NCBI RefSeq assembly: GCF_900218035.1
Contig: NZ_OBMR01000005.1
Span: forward strand, 124,001 to 188,000
Source of the DNA: Pseudobutyrivibrio ruminis DSM 9787
Lineage (GTDB): Bacteria > Bacillota > Clostridia > Lachnospirales > Lachnospiraceae
Length of the DNA stretch: 64,000 nucleotides
Reading direction: 5' to 3'
In this document: piece by piece, positions 1-8,636 of the stretch
How the letters are laid out: the number at the start of each line of letters is the position of its first letter
Position numbering within the stretch: position 1 is the stretch's first letter
Program-made: the position numbers and the translations under genes
Notes under the pieces: generated by a model
What the model was told of the DNA's origin: nothing
What the model saw: only the letters and a program-made list of their open reading frames with translations
Database searches by the model: none

Positions 1-1325
1 GTAGCGTACTCGCCGCATCCTACTGCTGCAAGGATTGCGCCACCAAGTCCTGGGCCTTCCTCATTCTCCAAAATATCAAGCTTCAGATTCATAACTGATG
101 CAATAATCTGCTGCCATAATGGAGACTTTGCACCGCCACCGCAAATCTTGCTTCGCTCAATAATGATACCCTGGCTGCGTGCAACCTCAAGTGAATCACG
201 AAGGCCAAAAGCTACGCCTTCAAGAACAGCCTGTGTCATATCCTCACGTGTTGTATCCATAGACATGCCGATGAACATAGCACGTGCATCTGGATTGTTG
301 TGAGGGCTACGCTCTCCCATAAGGTATGGAAGATAGAATACACGATTCTCCCCAAGGTTCTTGATACCAGCCTGCTCTGCTGGATAATCCTTTGTCTTGA
401 GGATTTCATCCATCCACCACTTATTGCAAGATGCTGCTGAAAGCATACAGCCCATAAGATGATATCCACCATCTGCATGATCAAATGAGTGAAGTGCATT
501 TGCTGGGTCTACTGTAAAGTTCTTGCTTGAGATAAAGATTGTTCCAGAAGTACCAATTGAAAGATTGCACTTGCCCTCTCCAACTGTACCTGTACCAACA
601 GCAGCGGCAGCGTTGTCACCAGCACCTGCGATAATCTTTACATCATTTGTAAAGCCAAGCTCTGCTGCAACCTCTGGCTTAATTGTGCCAACTACTTCAT
701 AGCTCTCATAAAGCTTAGGAAGCTGAGACTCAGAAACATGGCAAATATCCATCATTTCCTTGCTCCAGCATCTATTCTTAACATCAAGTAAAAGCATACC
801 ACTGGCATCAGAATAATCTGTGCAGAAGCTTCCAGAAAGCTTGTATGCCAAGTAATCCTTTGGAAGCATAATCTTTGCTACCTTAGCCCAAAGGTCTGGC
901 TCATTTTCCTGCATCCAAAGAATCTTTGGAGCTGTAAATCCAGCAAAAGCAATATTTGCTGTGTAGGCAGAAAGCTTATCTTTTCCAATTACATTGTTGA
1001 GATATTCTGTCTCTTTTCCTGTACGTCCGTCATTCCAAAGAATTGCAGGACGAATAACATTGTCATCTGCATCAAGTGTTACAAGACCATGCATCTGACC
1101 ACCAAAAGAAATACCAGCAACCTTTGTCTTATCAACCTCTGCTGTAAGTTCCTTCAAGCCAGCCATAGACTGAGCCCACCAATCCTCTGGCTTCTGCTCA
1201 GACCAACCTGGATGTGGGAAGCTAAGGTCATATTCCTTTGAAACTATTTTTGCAATCGCGCCATCCCCTGACATCAGGAGTAGCTTAACTGCAGATGTTC
1301 CTAAATCTACACCTATATAATACAT
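1..1325 (-). CDS. xylB: Xylulokinase, 3' end cut by window edge
   Basis: FGGY-family sugar kinase that phosphorylates D-xylulose with ATP for entry into the pentose phosphate pathway in the cytoplasm. The start reads MYYIGVDLGTSAVKLLL, the N-terminal ATP-binding motif, and further on GGQMHGLV and ILWNDGRT are hallmarks of xylulokinases. About 441 codons are present; the family is near 490-500 residues, so a short C-terminal part lies outside the window. The ATG is preceded by AAGGAG. It lies downstream of a FucI/AraA-type isomerase, separated by a structured spacer, so the two probably form one pentose catabolic operon. Ribulokinase is the main alternative, but the substrate-loop residues favour xylulokinase. 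Confidence 0.93.
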   Translation of the reverse strand, partial: MYYIGVDLGTSAVKLLLMSGDGAIAKIVSKEYDLSFPHPGWSEQKPEDWWAQSMAGLKELTAEVDKTKVAGISFGGQMHGLVTLDADDNVIRPAILWNDGRTGKETEYLNNVIGKDKLSAYTANIAFAGFTAPKILWMQENEPDLWAKVAKIMLPKDYLAYKLSGSFCTDYSDASGMLLLDVKNRCWSKEMMDICHVSESQLPKLYESYEVVGTIKPEVAAELGFTNDVKIIAGAGDNAAAAVGTGTVGEGKCNLSIGTSGTIFISSKNFTVDPANALHSFDHADGGYHLMGCMLSAASCNKWWMDEILKTKDYPAEQAGIKNLGENRVFYLPYLMGERSPHNNPDARAMFIGMSMDTTREDMTQAVLEGVAFGLRDSLEVARSQGIIIERSKICGGGAKSPLWQQIIASVMNLKLDILENEEGPGLGGAILAAVGCGEYA

Positions 1326-1352
1326 AACTATAATCTCCTTATAAAATAAAAT

Positions 1353-1490
1353 AGTGACTGACTCATAACCTTGGCAAGCGCGAGCAGGGAAGTATCATGC
1401 CGGGGAAGGAGGGTGCCCCTTTAGGGGAGTTTCCTTGCCCGAGTATGAGGGGTGCCCTGCGGGAGCACGAAAGACTAAAAGTCAGTCACT
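1353..1490. repeat. Nested inverted repeat between isomerase and xylB
   Basis: Perfect 11-bp outer arms (1353-1363 agtgactgact and 1480-1490) enclose a GC-rich inner structure: 1401-1404 pairs with 1438-1441, 1406-1410 with 1432-1436, and cccc 1416-1419 with gggg 1424-1427 around a 4-nt loop. GCAGGG near 1384 can also pair with CCCTGC near 1455. There is no U-run directly after it on the minus strand, so it does not look like a simple terminator. It could be a structured intercistronic RNA or a repetitive element. Confidence 0.75.
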
Positions 1491-1497
1491 GCTTATA

Positions 1498-2982
1498 TTA
1501 TCTGAATGGATTCTCTGTTGGGTAACGTACGCCTGCTGGCTGGTTGTATCCGATTTCATCTACCTCTACTCCGATGTACTTGAATACTTCGTAGAGAGCC
1601 TTTCCATAGTGACCGAATGCAACTGCTCCGTGATGTGGGAATCCCTTTTCGATTAACCAGTGACGATAGAAGCGTCCCATTTCTGGAATAGCAAATACAC
1701 CGATTGAACCGAATGACTTAGTACGTACATCAAGAACCTCGCCCTGTGCGATGTAAGCACGAAGGATGTTGTCTGCTGTAGACTGAAGTCTGTAGAATGT
1801 GATTTCACCTGGAGCGATGTCGCCTTCAAGTGTTCCGTTTGTAACTTCCTCTGGAAGTGTACGAGCCATAATCTTCTGGTTTCTCATCTCACAGAATGCA
1901 AGCTTCTTAGAGCATGTATTTCCGCAGTGGAATCCCATGAATGTATCCTGAAGTGTGTAGTTTGTCTTACCCTTGATTTCCTCGTTGTACATATCCTTTG
2001 GTACTGAGTTGTTGATATCAAGAAGTGTAACAATGTCTTCTGAAACAACTGTACCGATGAACTCTGAAAGACATCCATAGATATCAACTTCGCAAGATAC
2101 AGGAATGCCTTCACCTGTTAATCTAGAGTTTACATAGCAAGGAACGAAACCAAACTGTGTCTGGAATGCAGGCCAGCACTTGCCAGCGATTGCTACGTAT
2201 TTACGATATCCCTTGTGATCTCTTACCCAATCCTTAAGTGTAAGCTCGTACTGAGCAAGCTTTGCAAGAACCTCTGGCTTCTTGTTTCCAGCGCCAAGTT
2301 CTTTTTCCATATCTGCAACAACCTCTGGAATACGGCTGTCACCTTCATGCTTATTGAATGCTTCGAAAAGATCAAGCTCTGAGTTCTCCTCGATTTCAAC
2401 ACCAAGGTTGTAAAGCTGCTTGATTGGTGCATTACAAGCAAGGAAGTTAAGTGGACGTGGTCCAAAGCTGATAATCTTAAGATCTGAAAGTGCGATTACA
2501 GCACGAGCGATTGGCTCGAACTCATGAATCATATCAGCGCAATCCTCAGCATCACCTACTGGATACTCTGGGATATAAGCCTTGATGTTACGAAGCTGTA
2601 AGTTGTAGCTAGCGTTGAGCATACCGCAGTAAGCATCGCCTCTACCATCAAGAAGGCTGTTGCCTGACTCTTCTGCTGCTGCAATAAACATCTTTGGTCC
2701 TTCAAAGTGCTTTGCAAGAAGTGTCTCTGAAATCTCAGGACCGAAGTTTCCAAGATATACGCAAAGTGCGTTACATCCTGCTTTCTTAATATCCTCGAGA
2801 GCCTGTACCATGTGGATTTCGCTCTCTACTATACAAACTGGACACTCATAGATGTGATCTGCACCGTACTTCTTTGTATAAGCTTCAATAAGTGCCTTTC
2901 TTCTGTTTACTGATAAGCTTTCTGGGAAGCAGTCACGAGAAACTGCTACTACACCAATTTTTACATTTGGCATGTTGTTCAT
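1498..2982 (-). CDS. FucI/AraA-superfamily sugar isomerase
   Basis: Cytoplasmic aldose-ketose isomerase related to L-fucose and L-arabinose isomerases, 494 aa. The N-terminal part has an alternating beta-alpha pattern starting VKIGVVAVSRDCFP; the middle has ISFGPRPLNFLACNAP, and the C-terminal third (from about residue 340, DTFMGFHCGNTC onward) resembles the L-fucose isomerase C-terminal domain. It sits directly before xylulokinase, which suggests that its product is a pentulose. The exact substrate (L-arabinose, D-arabinose, L-fucose or D-xylose) cannot be read from the sequence. The start ATG has a GGAGGG ribosome binding site. Two candidate operators lie 55-100 bp upstream. Confidence 0.85.
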   Translation of the reverse strand: MNNMPNVKIGVVAVSRDCFPESLSVNRRKALIEAYTKKYGADHIYECPVCIVESEIHMVQALEDIKKAGCNALCVYLGNFGPEISETLLAKHFEGPKMFIAAAEESGNSLLDGRGDAYCGMLNASYNLQLRNIKAYIPEYPVGDAEDCADMIHEFEPIARAVIALSDLKIISFGPRPLNFLACNAPIKQLYNLGVEIEENSELDLFEAFNKHEGDSRIPEVVADMEKELGAGNKKPEVLAKLAQYELTLKDWVRDHKGYRKYVAIAGKCWPAFQTQFGFVPCYVNSRLTGEGIPVSCEVDIYGCLSEFIGTVVSEDIVTLLDINNSVPKDMYNEEIKGKTNYTLQDTFMGFHCGNTCSKKLAFCEMRNQKIMARTLPEEVTNGTLEGDIAPGEITFYRLQSTADNILRAYIAQGEVLDVRTKSFGSIGVFAIPEMGRFYRHWLIEKGFPHHGAVAFGHYGKALYEVFKYIGVEVDEIGYNQPAGVRYPTENPFR

Positions 2983-3034
2983 TGTAATTACCCTCCTTTA
3001 ATAACGCGGCTCCTTTTACATAAAAATAAAGCCC

Positions 3035-3080
3035 CCAAAACGTTTTCGATAATCAAATGATATCAAACAAAACATTTTGG
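3035..3080. promoter_or_regulatory. Paired LacI/CcpA-like operators upstream of sugar isomerase
   Basis: ccaaaacgtttt (3035-3046) and aaaacattttgg (3069-3080) are inverted copies with one mismatch. Each is itself near-palindromic around a central CG or CA, the form of LacI-family operators. Their centres are 32 bp apart, about three helical turns, so two dimers could bind on one face. They lie 55-100 bp before the start of the isomerase gene. Confidence 0.5.
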
Positions 3081-3126
3081 AGACTTTTAAATCTTTACTA
3101 TGTGATGTCAATTTTTTGACATTTAT

Positions 3127-3747
3127 TTAGTTAACATATACATCGCGTCTGTTGTTGAAGTATGTACGGTTTACAAAAGTCATAACGATAGAAACAATAA
3201 CTGATGAAACAACTGATGCATCCCCAGCAAATGAAGAAAGGATGATTGAACCTGCAACAACATAAACAAGTGAAAGAACTACCTGTGCAGAATATACTAA
3301 ACAAACCAATAATCCTGTCTGCTTCTTGCACTTAATGATAGATAAAGCTGCAAATACATTCAAAGCAACTGTACCAAGTAAGCAAACACCATAAAGAATG
3401 TTTAACACCTGAAGTCCTGGGAAGTAATCATAAATAAAACTAGCATCGCCATTGTAAATCAAACCAGTGATAAATGAAATACCTGAACCAAGATTTACAA
3501 GTGCGCCTGCCCACAAAGCAAAGTATCCAAGGAAGTGTGCCCATTTCAAACCAAGGACTGGCTGTGGTGTGTAATACTGTGTTGAACCATCAAACTGTGG
3601 TGCTGGATTAACTGGAGCGCTAGCCTGTGCTGCACTAGCCTCTGCCTGTGTCTGAGCTGTATCATTTGCCTGAGCTACAGGATTACCGCAGTTTGGACAA
3701 AATAATGTACCTTCTTCTAACTGTGTACCGCATGAACTACAAAACAT
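3127..3747 (-). CDS. Zinc-ribbon multi-pass membrane protein
   Basis: 206-aa protein of unknown function. It opens with a zinc-ribbon (MFCSSCGTQLEEG, then CPNCGNP: two CxxC pairs), followed by an Ala/Gln/Pro-rich linker of about 40 residues and four hydrophobic segments in the C-terminal two thirds. The ATG at 3747 is chosen because GAGGG stands 8 bases before it; an upstream in-frame start would add 16 residues without a good ribosome binding site. Such proteins are common in Clostridia and are usually annotated only as zinc-ribbon domain proteins. No functional partner is visible; the neighbours are an isomerase and an RNase H-like gene. Confidence 0.8.
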   Translation of the reverse strand: MFCSSCGTQLEEGTLFCPNCGNPVAQANDTAQTQAEASAAQASAPVNPAPQFDGSTQYYTPQPVLGLKWAHFLGYFALWAGALVNLGSGISFITGLIYNGDASFIYDYFPGLQVLNILYGVCLLGTVALNVFAALSIIKCKKQTGLLVCLVYSAQVVLSLVYVVAGSIILSSFAGDASVVSSVIVSIVMTFVNRTYFNNRRDVYVN

Positions 3748-3873
3748 ATCATTTTCCCTCTTTTCTTTTATTTTAGATCTGAATTCGCCCTTCAAATCTA
3801 TCTGCTGAAATTATAATATACTATATTGAAATAAATATCAATACCCAACTTTAAAAGTATTTAAAAAATACCA

Positions 3874-4848
3874 TTAATTCCTATAATCCGCTAATCTATC
3901 AGAAACTCCATTCAGGAATTCTGCCATTTCAAAGGATACTTTTGGTATATCCTGAGATTCGTAAACAGCCTTTCCTTTAGTAGCTTTTGCCTTATCTTTG
4001 TAGGCTGCATGCTCTGATGGCACATAAAGGAAGTTGATTTCCATGCCCTGCTTCAAGTATTGAAGACTGGCATTAATAAATATCTGAAGCATGTAGTCAT
4101 CCATCTTATGGATTTTCTTGAAAGCTCCAGAGAAATATTTAGCTGGAAGATTGTTATCCTGATAAATGTGGATTTGTTTCAATCCCAGACGAGCTGCTAT
4201 ATACATAGCAAACAATGCAGCAAGCTCCTCTCCTGCCACATTTGATGCTCTAAACAGCCAGTCAAAGTCTGTACCTCTTTCAAGGGCATATCTGTATAAG
4301 CTGAATTTAGAATCCTCAGCATTATAGAAAACTACGCCAAAGAGAATTCTAGTGCTTTCGAAATTGGCGCCCACTTTATCGCCACCACCATCTACGAAGG
4401 CAATATTTACATCCGATGAAACACTGTTAAAATCACATCCATAGCGGGACATCAAAGTCTTTACATCCTCATTTGCGCTAATATCATCAATAGAAACTGG
4501 CGATGCAAATGCAGTCTTGAAGGCTTTTGTAATAAGTGCCACCTTGTCAATGCACTGCTCCTTAATCTGGGAATCCAGAATGCTGTATTTGCCGCCATCC
4601 TCTACAGTTACCTTTTGAAGATTCTGGAAAGCATCAGCTGCAGTCACAATATCATTTTTTACAGCTGCAGATTTAGACGCTCCACCACTAACAGAATCCC
4701 CCTTCATAAAGGCCTCCGCCTCTGCCATAGATGTAAAGCCCTTAAATACAGGCCCCTTGAAGCCATCAACTTGCGCCTTAGCCTCATCCCATGTGTGATA
4801 TATTCCAGGCTTTCTACCTACTCTGACTGCATATACTTTCTTTGCCAT
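3874..4848 (-). CDS. Viroplasmin/RNase H1-like protein
   Basis: 324-aa protein with an N-terminal caulimovirus VI/viroplasmin domain (residues about 1-48: YAVRVGRKPGIYHTWDEA and FKGF, an RNA/DNA hybrid-binding module) and a C-terminal RNase H-like fold from about residue 145. Candidate catalytic acids by eye are D in FVDGGG, E in AGEELAA, D in IYQDNN and D in AYKDKA, so the four-acid pattern may be kept though the flanking sequence is divergent. The family cleaves the RNA strand of RNA/DNA hybrids. The linker between the domains (about residues 50-145) is longer than in typical RNase H1. It sits 2 bp after the AraC-type gene and may be co-transcribed with it. Confidence 0.75.
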   Translation of the reverse strand: MAKKVYAVRVGRKPGIYHTWDEAKAQVDGFKGPVFKGFTSMAEAEAFMKGDSVSGGASKSAAVKNDIVTAADAFQNLQKVTVEDGGKYSILDSQIKEQCIDKVALITKAFKTAFASPVSIDDISANEDVKTLMSRYGCDFNSVSSDVNIAFVDGGGDKVGANFESTRILFGVVFYNAEDSKFSLYRYALERGTDFDWLFRASNVAGEELAALFAMYIAARLGLKQIHIYQDNNLPAKYFSGAFKKIHKMDDYMLQIFINASLQYLKQGMEINFLYVPSEHAAYKDKAKATKGKAVYESQDIPKVSFEMAEFLNGVSDRLADYRN

Positions 4849-4850
4849 TA

Positions 4851-5681
4851 TTATTCATTACTCCTTCTGTACTCACTTGGGAGTACTCCGTATTTATCTC
4901 TGAATGCATTTGAAAATGCCTTTGAATTTGGGAATCCATTTCCCAGAGCAATATCTACAATCTGGCCATTTGTCTCTTCCAATTCCCGGACTGCATGCTC
5001 CAAACGGATGCCAAGCAGATAATCCTTAAAATTGATTCCGGCATGCTTCTGGAACATTCTGGAAAGATATGATGGAGAATAATTAAACTGCTCCGCCATA
5101 GATTCCAAAGAAATGCTTTCCGCATAATGGTCCTTCATGTATCTTGTGATATTAGAAAGCTTTTTCAATTGCTTACTGTTTTTAAGTATCTCTTCGTTAA
5201 CATTAAACTTTCGATATTTTGTAACCAAAATATAAAGAAGCTCATAGTATAAGCTAAGAACCTGAAGCTTGTTTGCTTCCTCTCCATTTGTATAAATAAG
5301 ATACATCTCCTGCAAAAGCGTAAACACACGATGGTCTGTTTCTCTGTCTCCATGTGAAAACCAGATAAACTGCTCATCTGTAAAATACTCCGCAAATGTA
5401 TCCTGTGGAATCTGTAATACCACAGTTTTATTAACATCTGGAGCTGCTATACTATGAACCTCGTTGCTATTAACTATAACAAACTCGCCACCGTTAAGAG
5501 GAAAACGCTTTTCTTGGAGAGTAAATTCCAATCTGCCCTCCCATACAGCGAAAATCTCGATTGAACGGTGCCAGTGTTTTTCCCTTACATAATTTCCATT
5601 CTGACCTTCAAAAGCAAAAAGCTTGAATGGAAGCCCCTCATCAGTCACTACTACTTCATGCTGATAATTCTTTAAATCCAT
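4851..5681 (-). CDS. AraC-family regulator with cupin sensor
   Basis: 276-aa transcription regulator. Residues about 20-150 form an AraC-type cupin ligand pocket (HWHRSIEIFAVWEGRL), and residues about 175-276 hold two helix-turn-helix motifs ending with the AraC signature (NSKAFSNAFRDKYGVLPSEYR). The start ATG overlaps the stop of the upstream GNAT gene by one base, which implies translational coupling. Such proteins usually control nearby carbohydrate genes, but none is adjacent here, so the target is unknown. Confidence 0.88.
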   Translation of the reverse strand: MDLKNYQHEVVVTDEGLPFKLFAFEGQNGNYVREKHWHRSIEIFAVWEGRLEFTLQEKRFPLNGGEFVIVNSNEVHSIAAPDVNKTVVLQIPQDTFAEYFTDEQFIWFSHGDRETDHRVFTLLQEMYLIYTNGEEANKLQVLSLYYELLYILVTKYRKFNVNEEILKNSKQLKKLSNITRYMKDHYAESISLESMAEQFNYSPSYLSRMFQKHAGINFKDYLLGIRLEHAVRELEETNGQIVDIALGNGFPNSKAFSNAFRDKYGVLPSEYRRSNE

Positions 5682-6439
5682 TACAAAATCTCCCTAAAAT
5701 ACCTACAATCTCCATCAGTTTCGTATCCCACAATAACGAAACCGAGTTTTTCTAATAAATGTCTGCTGGCTAAATTTTCCGGATCACATCTAGCAATCAA
5801 GCTTGTGAGCCCATATTCATCCCTAGCCAGTTCCATTATCTTTGAGCAAACCTCATAGGCCAGTCCCTGCTTCCATCTGCTGGATGCAATAGCAAAGCCC
5901 ATTTCCGCCTGGTTTTCTCTATCGCAGGTTTCCCGCACTTCTAAACCTGCTCTACCTATTAATTTACCTGTGAATCTATCGAAAATCAACCACATTCCAA
6001 AACCATACAGCTTGTAAATATATTCTATATAATTTTCCTCGTACTGCTTTTCTTCATCGTATTCAAAAAGCGGTTCCATATAGTCGGTCATATGTGGTTC
6101 AGAATACAATTCAAAGAGGTCGTCAAGGTCATCCATGCCAAACTCTCTGATGAAGCATCGATTCGTATATGCGATATCCCATGGTATACCAGCGCATCGT
6201 CTGTAGATGTTTTCAAAATCGTCGTCTTCTATTTCATCCACATCAATCAGTACCTGGGAGCAGTGGATAGGCTGTGCCCCCTCATCTTCGTATGCCGCCA
6301 CCGGTATGTGCCTGACTGTGCACTCATCAACAACAGCCTGGCTATTAGTCAGCACCAAAGTGCCAGGCTCATAGTCAGGCTGTAAATCTGTTAAATCGTT
6401 TATTATTATTTTTCTTTTAAGGAATCTTTCCTGTGTCAC
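5681..6439 (-). CDS. GNAT acetyltransferase with extra N-terminal domain
   Basis: 252-aa protein whose C-terminal about 165 residues form a RimJ/RimL-type GNAT domain (FIREFGMDDLDDLFELY at its start, then EMGFAIASSRWKQGLAYEV and NLASRHLLEKLGF), which transfers acetyl from acetyl-CoA to an amine. The first about 80 residues (LVLTNSQAVVDECTVRHIPV) look like a fragment of a HAD-like Rossmann fold without catalytic aspartates. The start is GTG, supported by AGGAG 7 bases upstream. It overlaps the AraC gene by one base. Confidence 0.82.
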   Translation of the reverse strand: MTQERFLKRKIIINDLTDLQPDYEPGTLVLTNSQAVVDECTVRHIPVAAYEDEGAQPIHCSQVLIDVDEIEDDDFENIYRRCAGIPWDIAYTNRCFIREFGMDDLDDLFELYSEPHMTDYMEPLFEYDEEKQYEENYIEYIYKLYGFGMWLIFDRFTGKLIGRAGLEVRETCDRENQAEMGFAIASSRWKQGLAYEVCSKIMELARDEYGLTSLIARCDPENLASRHLLEKLGFVIVGYETDGDCRYFREIL

Positions 6440-6449
6440 ACCTCTACTC

Positions 6450-7724
6450 CTAGGTCACATCAATACGGCATGTCATGGTATAAGTTTTGCCATTTGATTT
6501 CTTCATTCTTACAGTCAATGTTCCAGTTCCTTTTGCAACCGATGTAATCAGTCCATTGGAATCAACAGTGAACACACTGGCATCTGAAGATTTATAAGTA
6601 ATATTATACTTCTTATCTGTACTATTTAAGTAATCAAGGTCAATTGCAACCTGAGCAGTGCTGCCATTGCTCATAGAATATGCTGCATCATCTGGCAAAG
6701 TAATATTTCCTATATTGGTACCATTATTGGCATATTTCTTTGACGAAGTAGCCTTTGCTGTAGATGTGGATGTCGATGCGCTACTAGAGCTATTTGCTGC
6801 ACTTGTCTGGTTCGATGATGTATTATTGCTTGTAGTATTATTTGATGTTTCTTTTTTAGCCGAGTCTGTTGTAGATTTATTTGTCGACTGGTTATCAGAA
6901 GTAACAATAGTATCGCTAGAAGATGTATCTGTATTTCCTTCTGCTTCCGCAGCCTTTTCCTCGTCAGTCTTACCAAGCTTTACGTACATAGCTGGTCTAA
7001 TTCCATCACCTAAATAGTAATATTTTCTTTCAATAAGCTTCTTTGAGTCGCTGACAAACAATCCCTGAGCTGGATCATCATAAGCATTTGTTCTGAGAGG
7101 CCATGTGTTGTTGCTCTCATATTTCATAGTCTCCTTGTACTCTGTATACTCATCAGAAGAAAGGAAGAATATGTAATCAGAAGTTGTACTCTGATTATTG
7201 TAAATATTCATATTAAGCGAGTTCTTTACATTTCCTGCAAGGTAGTATGCATCCAAAGTAGTGTCGTGATAAAAATTCATAAGACTTGCCTGAGCAGCTT
7301 CTTCTGTAAGAGAAGTCTTTTGAATAGTAGCTTTTTCAGCATCTGTAAAGCACTGATCATAGAAAATCTGATTTAACCAGCCTCTCCAGTAGTTGTCTTC
7401 CCATCTAACATATCCAGCACTTGTCTTAGAATCGTTATACATCTTGTTAATAGAATCTCTATATGCAATAACTGAGTTTGAATGAAGAGTCTTTCTTGAG
7501 ACAATCAATGCAACCTTTGTAGTATCGTCGTATTTGAGGATAGTCCAGTTAATTATGTGCCCATCTAGGGTTCCAAAAGCTATATCATCGCCATCCGCAT
7601 ATGTGCTTGATGACTTCTTTTTAGCAGCGTCTGCCTGCAATGACAAACCAAGAACCGCCACCCCCATAAATACGGCTAGCGAAAATGCCAATATTTTCTT
7701 TGAAACGTTGATTGCTCTTCTCAT
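6450..7724 (-). CDS. Secreted DUF6273 protein with Big_2 Ig-like domain
   Basis: 424-aa exported protein. An N-terminal signal peptide (ILAFSLAVFMGVAVLGLSLQADA) is followed by a DUF6273-like domain, about residues 40-255 (WTILKYDD, WRGWLNQIFYDQCFT, GIRPAMYVKLG), a Ser/Thr/Asn-rich linker (about 260-335) and a bacterial Ig-like Big_2 domain at the C-terminus (VFTVDSNGLITSVAKGTGTL). No LPxTG or dockerin is seen, so it is probably secreted or loosely attached to the wall. Function is unknown. The stop lies 10 bp before the GTG of the GNAT gene. Confidence 0.8.
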   Translation of the reverse strand: MRRAINVSKKILAFSLAVFMGVAVLGLSLQADAAKKKSSSTYADGDDIAFGTLDGHIINWTILKYDDTTKVALIVSRKTLHSNSVIAYRDSINKMYNDSKTSAGYVRWEDNYWRGWLNQIFYDQCFTDAEKATIQKTSLTEEAAQASLMNFYHDTTLDAYYLAGNVKNSLNMNIYNNQSTTSDYIFFLSSDEYTEYKETMKYESNNTWPLRTNAYDDPAQGLFVSDSKKLIERKYYYLGDGIRPAMYVKLGKTDEEKAAEAEGNTDTSSSDTIVTSDNQSTNKSTTDSAKKETSNNTTSNNTSSNQTSAANSSSSASTSTSTAKATSSKKYANNGTNIGNITLPDDAAYSMSNGSTAQVAIDLDYLNSTDKKYNITYKSSDASVFTVDSNGLITSVAKGTGTLTVRMKKSNGKTYTMTCRIDVT

Positions 7725-7914
7725 ATATTTAATCTCCTAACGCAGAATTTTGTGCATAATTCCCTTTATAGTTTTATAGTAATATCGGCCTTTTTCAAAG
7801 TCAAATAAATATTGTAAAATTAACAAATTTATCATCTTTGATAATTGTAAATTTCAATTTCAGTTGCTATACTATCCTTCTGTATAAAGTTATATCGAGT
7901 TTTAAGGAGACATA

Positions 7915-8619
7915 ATGACAAAGAAAGAAATGTTTAAAATGTTGCACGATGAAGAACCTGTTCTTCGTGCAGAAATCACTGCATTGTACTCAGTTTTAGA
8001 TCACAAGCTGGGGCTCCACGGTGCAGAAGTTCCAATCACATTTGGAATGGACGAAAAGGCCCTTGGTTCTTATCTTCCACCTTCATATGATGATGAAGAA
8101 CAATTCCAGTTTTCACTATTTTTCATCGGCTTCTGCTTAAATGAGCAGCTTTCAAAGTCCGATCGAATCAATTTATATAAGCATGAATATGCACACTACA
8201 TGACACGTCACATCAGCATCCCAAGCGAATACACATGGCAGCCAGGAGTTCACGGCAGCGCATGGAAATACTGCTGCAGCCTTATCGGCGCCATCCCTGC
8301 AGATTACTACGTAGAAGGCCAGAGCCTTAAAAAGGTAGACTATGATTCAGTTTTAAAGCGCCCTACAGTAGACCACAAGCAGGTTCAGATGCTTGATACT
8401 TATCGCACACAGCGCGCTTACAAAAATATGGAAAATTCGAAAATACGATATGAAGTAGGCGATGTTGTTTCTCATCCAAAATTTGGAGAGGGAACAGTCA
8501 AAGAAATTGAAAAGCAGCCATCATCTGTGAGACTTCACATAGCCTTCGGAGACGAAGTAAAGATTATCGACCAGAAGTGGCTTGTAAAAACTGGCTACAA
8601 AAAAGTTTCGGAAACCTAG
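7915..8619 (+). CDS. SprT-like zinc metallopeptidase with DUF3553/Tudor-like tail
   Basis: 234-aa protein. Residues about 85-102 hold an HExxH motif (KHEYAHYM) and about 20 residues later HGSAWKYCC, the SprT/Wss1-like arrangement of zinc ligands. Residues about 180-228 (YEVGDVVSHPKFGEGTVKEI) match the DUF3553/PcrA-UvrD C-terminal Tudor-like fold that binds RNA polymerase in helicases. The predicted role is proteolysis of DNA- or polymerase-bound protein, which is inference. AAGGAG precedes the ATG. The last six codons and the stop lie inside a perfect palindrome shared with the convergent aroK gene. Confidence 0.72.
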   Translation: MTKKEMFKMLHDEEPVLRAEITALYSVLDHKLGLHGAEVPITFGMDEKALGSYLPPSYDDEEQFQFSLFFIGFCLNEQLSKSDRINLYKHEYAHYMTRHISIPSEYTWQPGVHGSAWKYCCSLIGAIPADYYVEGQSLKKVDYDSVLKRPTVDHKQVQMLDTYRTQRAYKNMENSKIRYEVGDVVSHPKFGEGTVKEIEKQPSSVRLHIAFGDEVKIIDQKWLVKTGYKKVSET

Positions 8620-8636
8620 GTTTCCGAAACTTTTTT
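8599..8636. terminator. 38-bp perfect palindrome, bidirectional terminator coding for both protein ends
   Basis: The 38 bases are a perfect palindrome centred between 8617 and 8618: six A, gtttcggaaac, CTAG, the mirror of the arm, six T. It forms an intrinsic terminator on both strands. It also holds the last six codons and the stop codons of two convergent genes, whose TAG stops overlap by two bases. Both proteins therefore end in the same residues, KKVSET. Confidence 0.93.
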
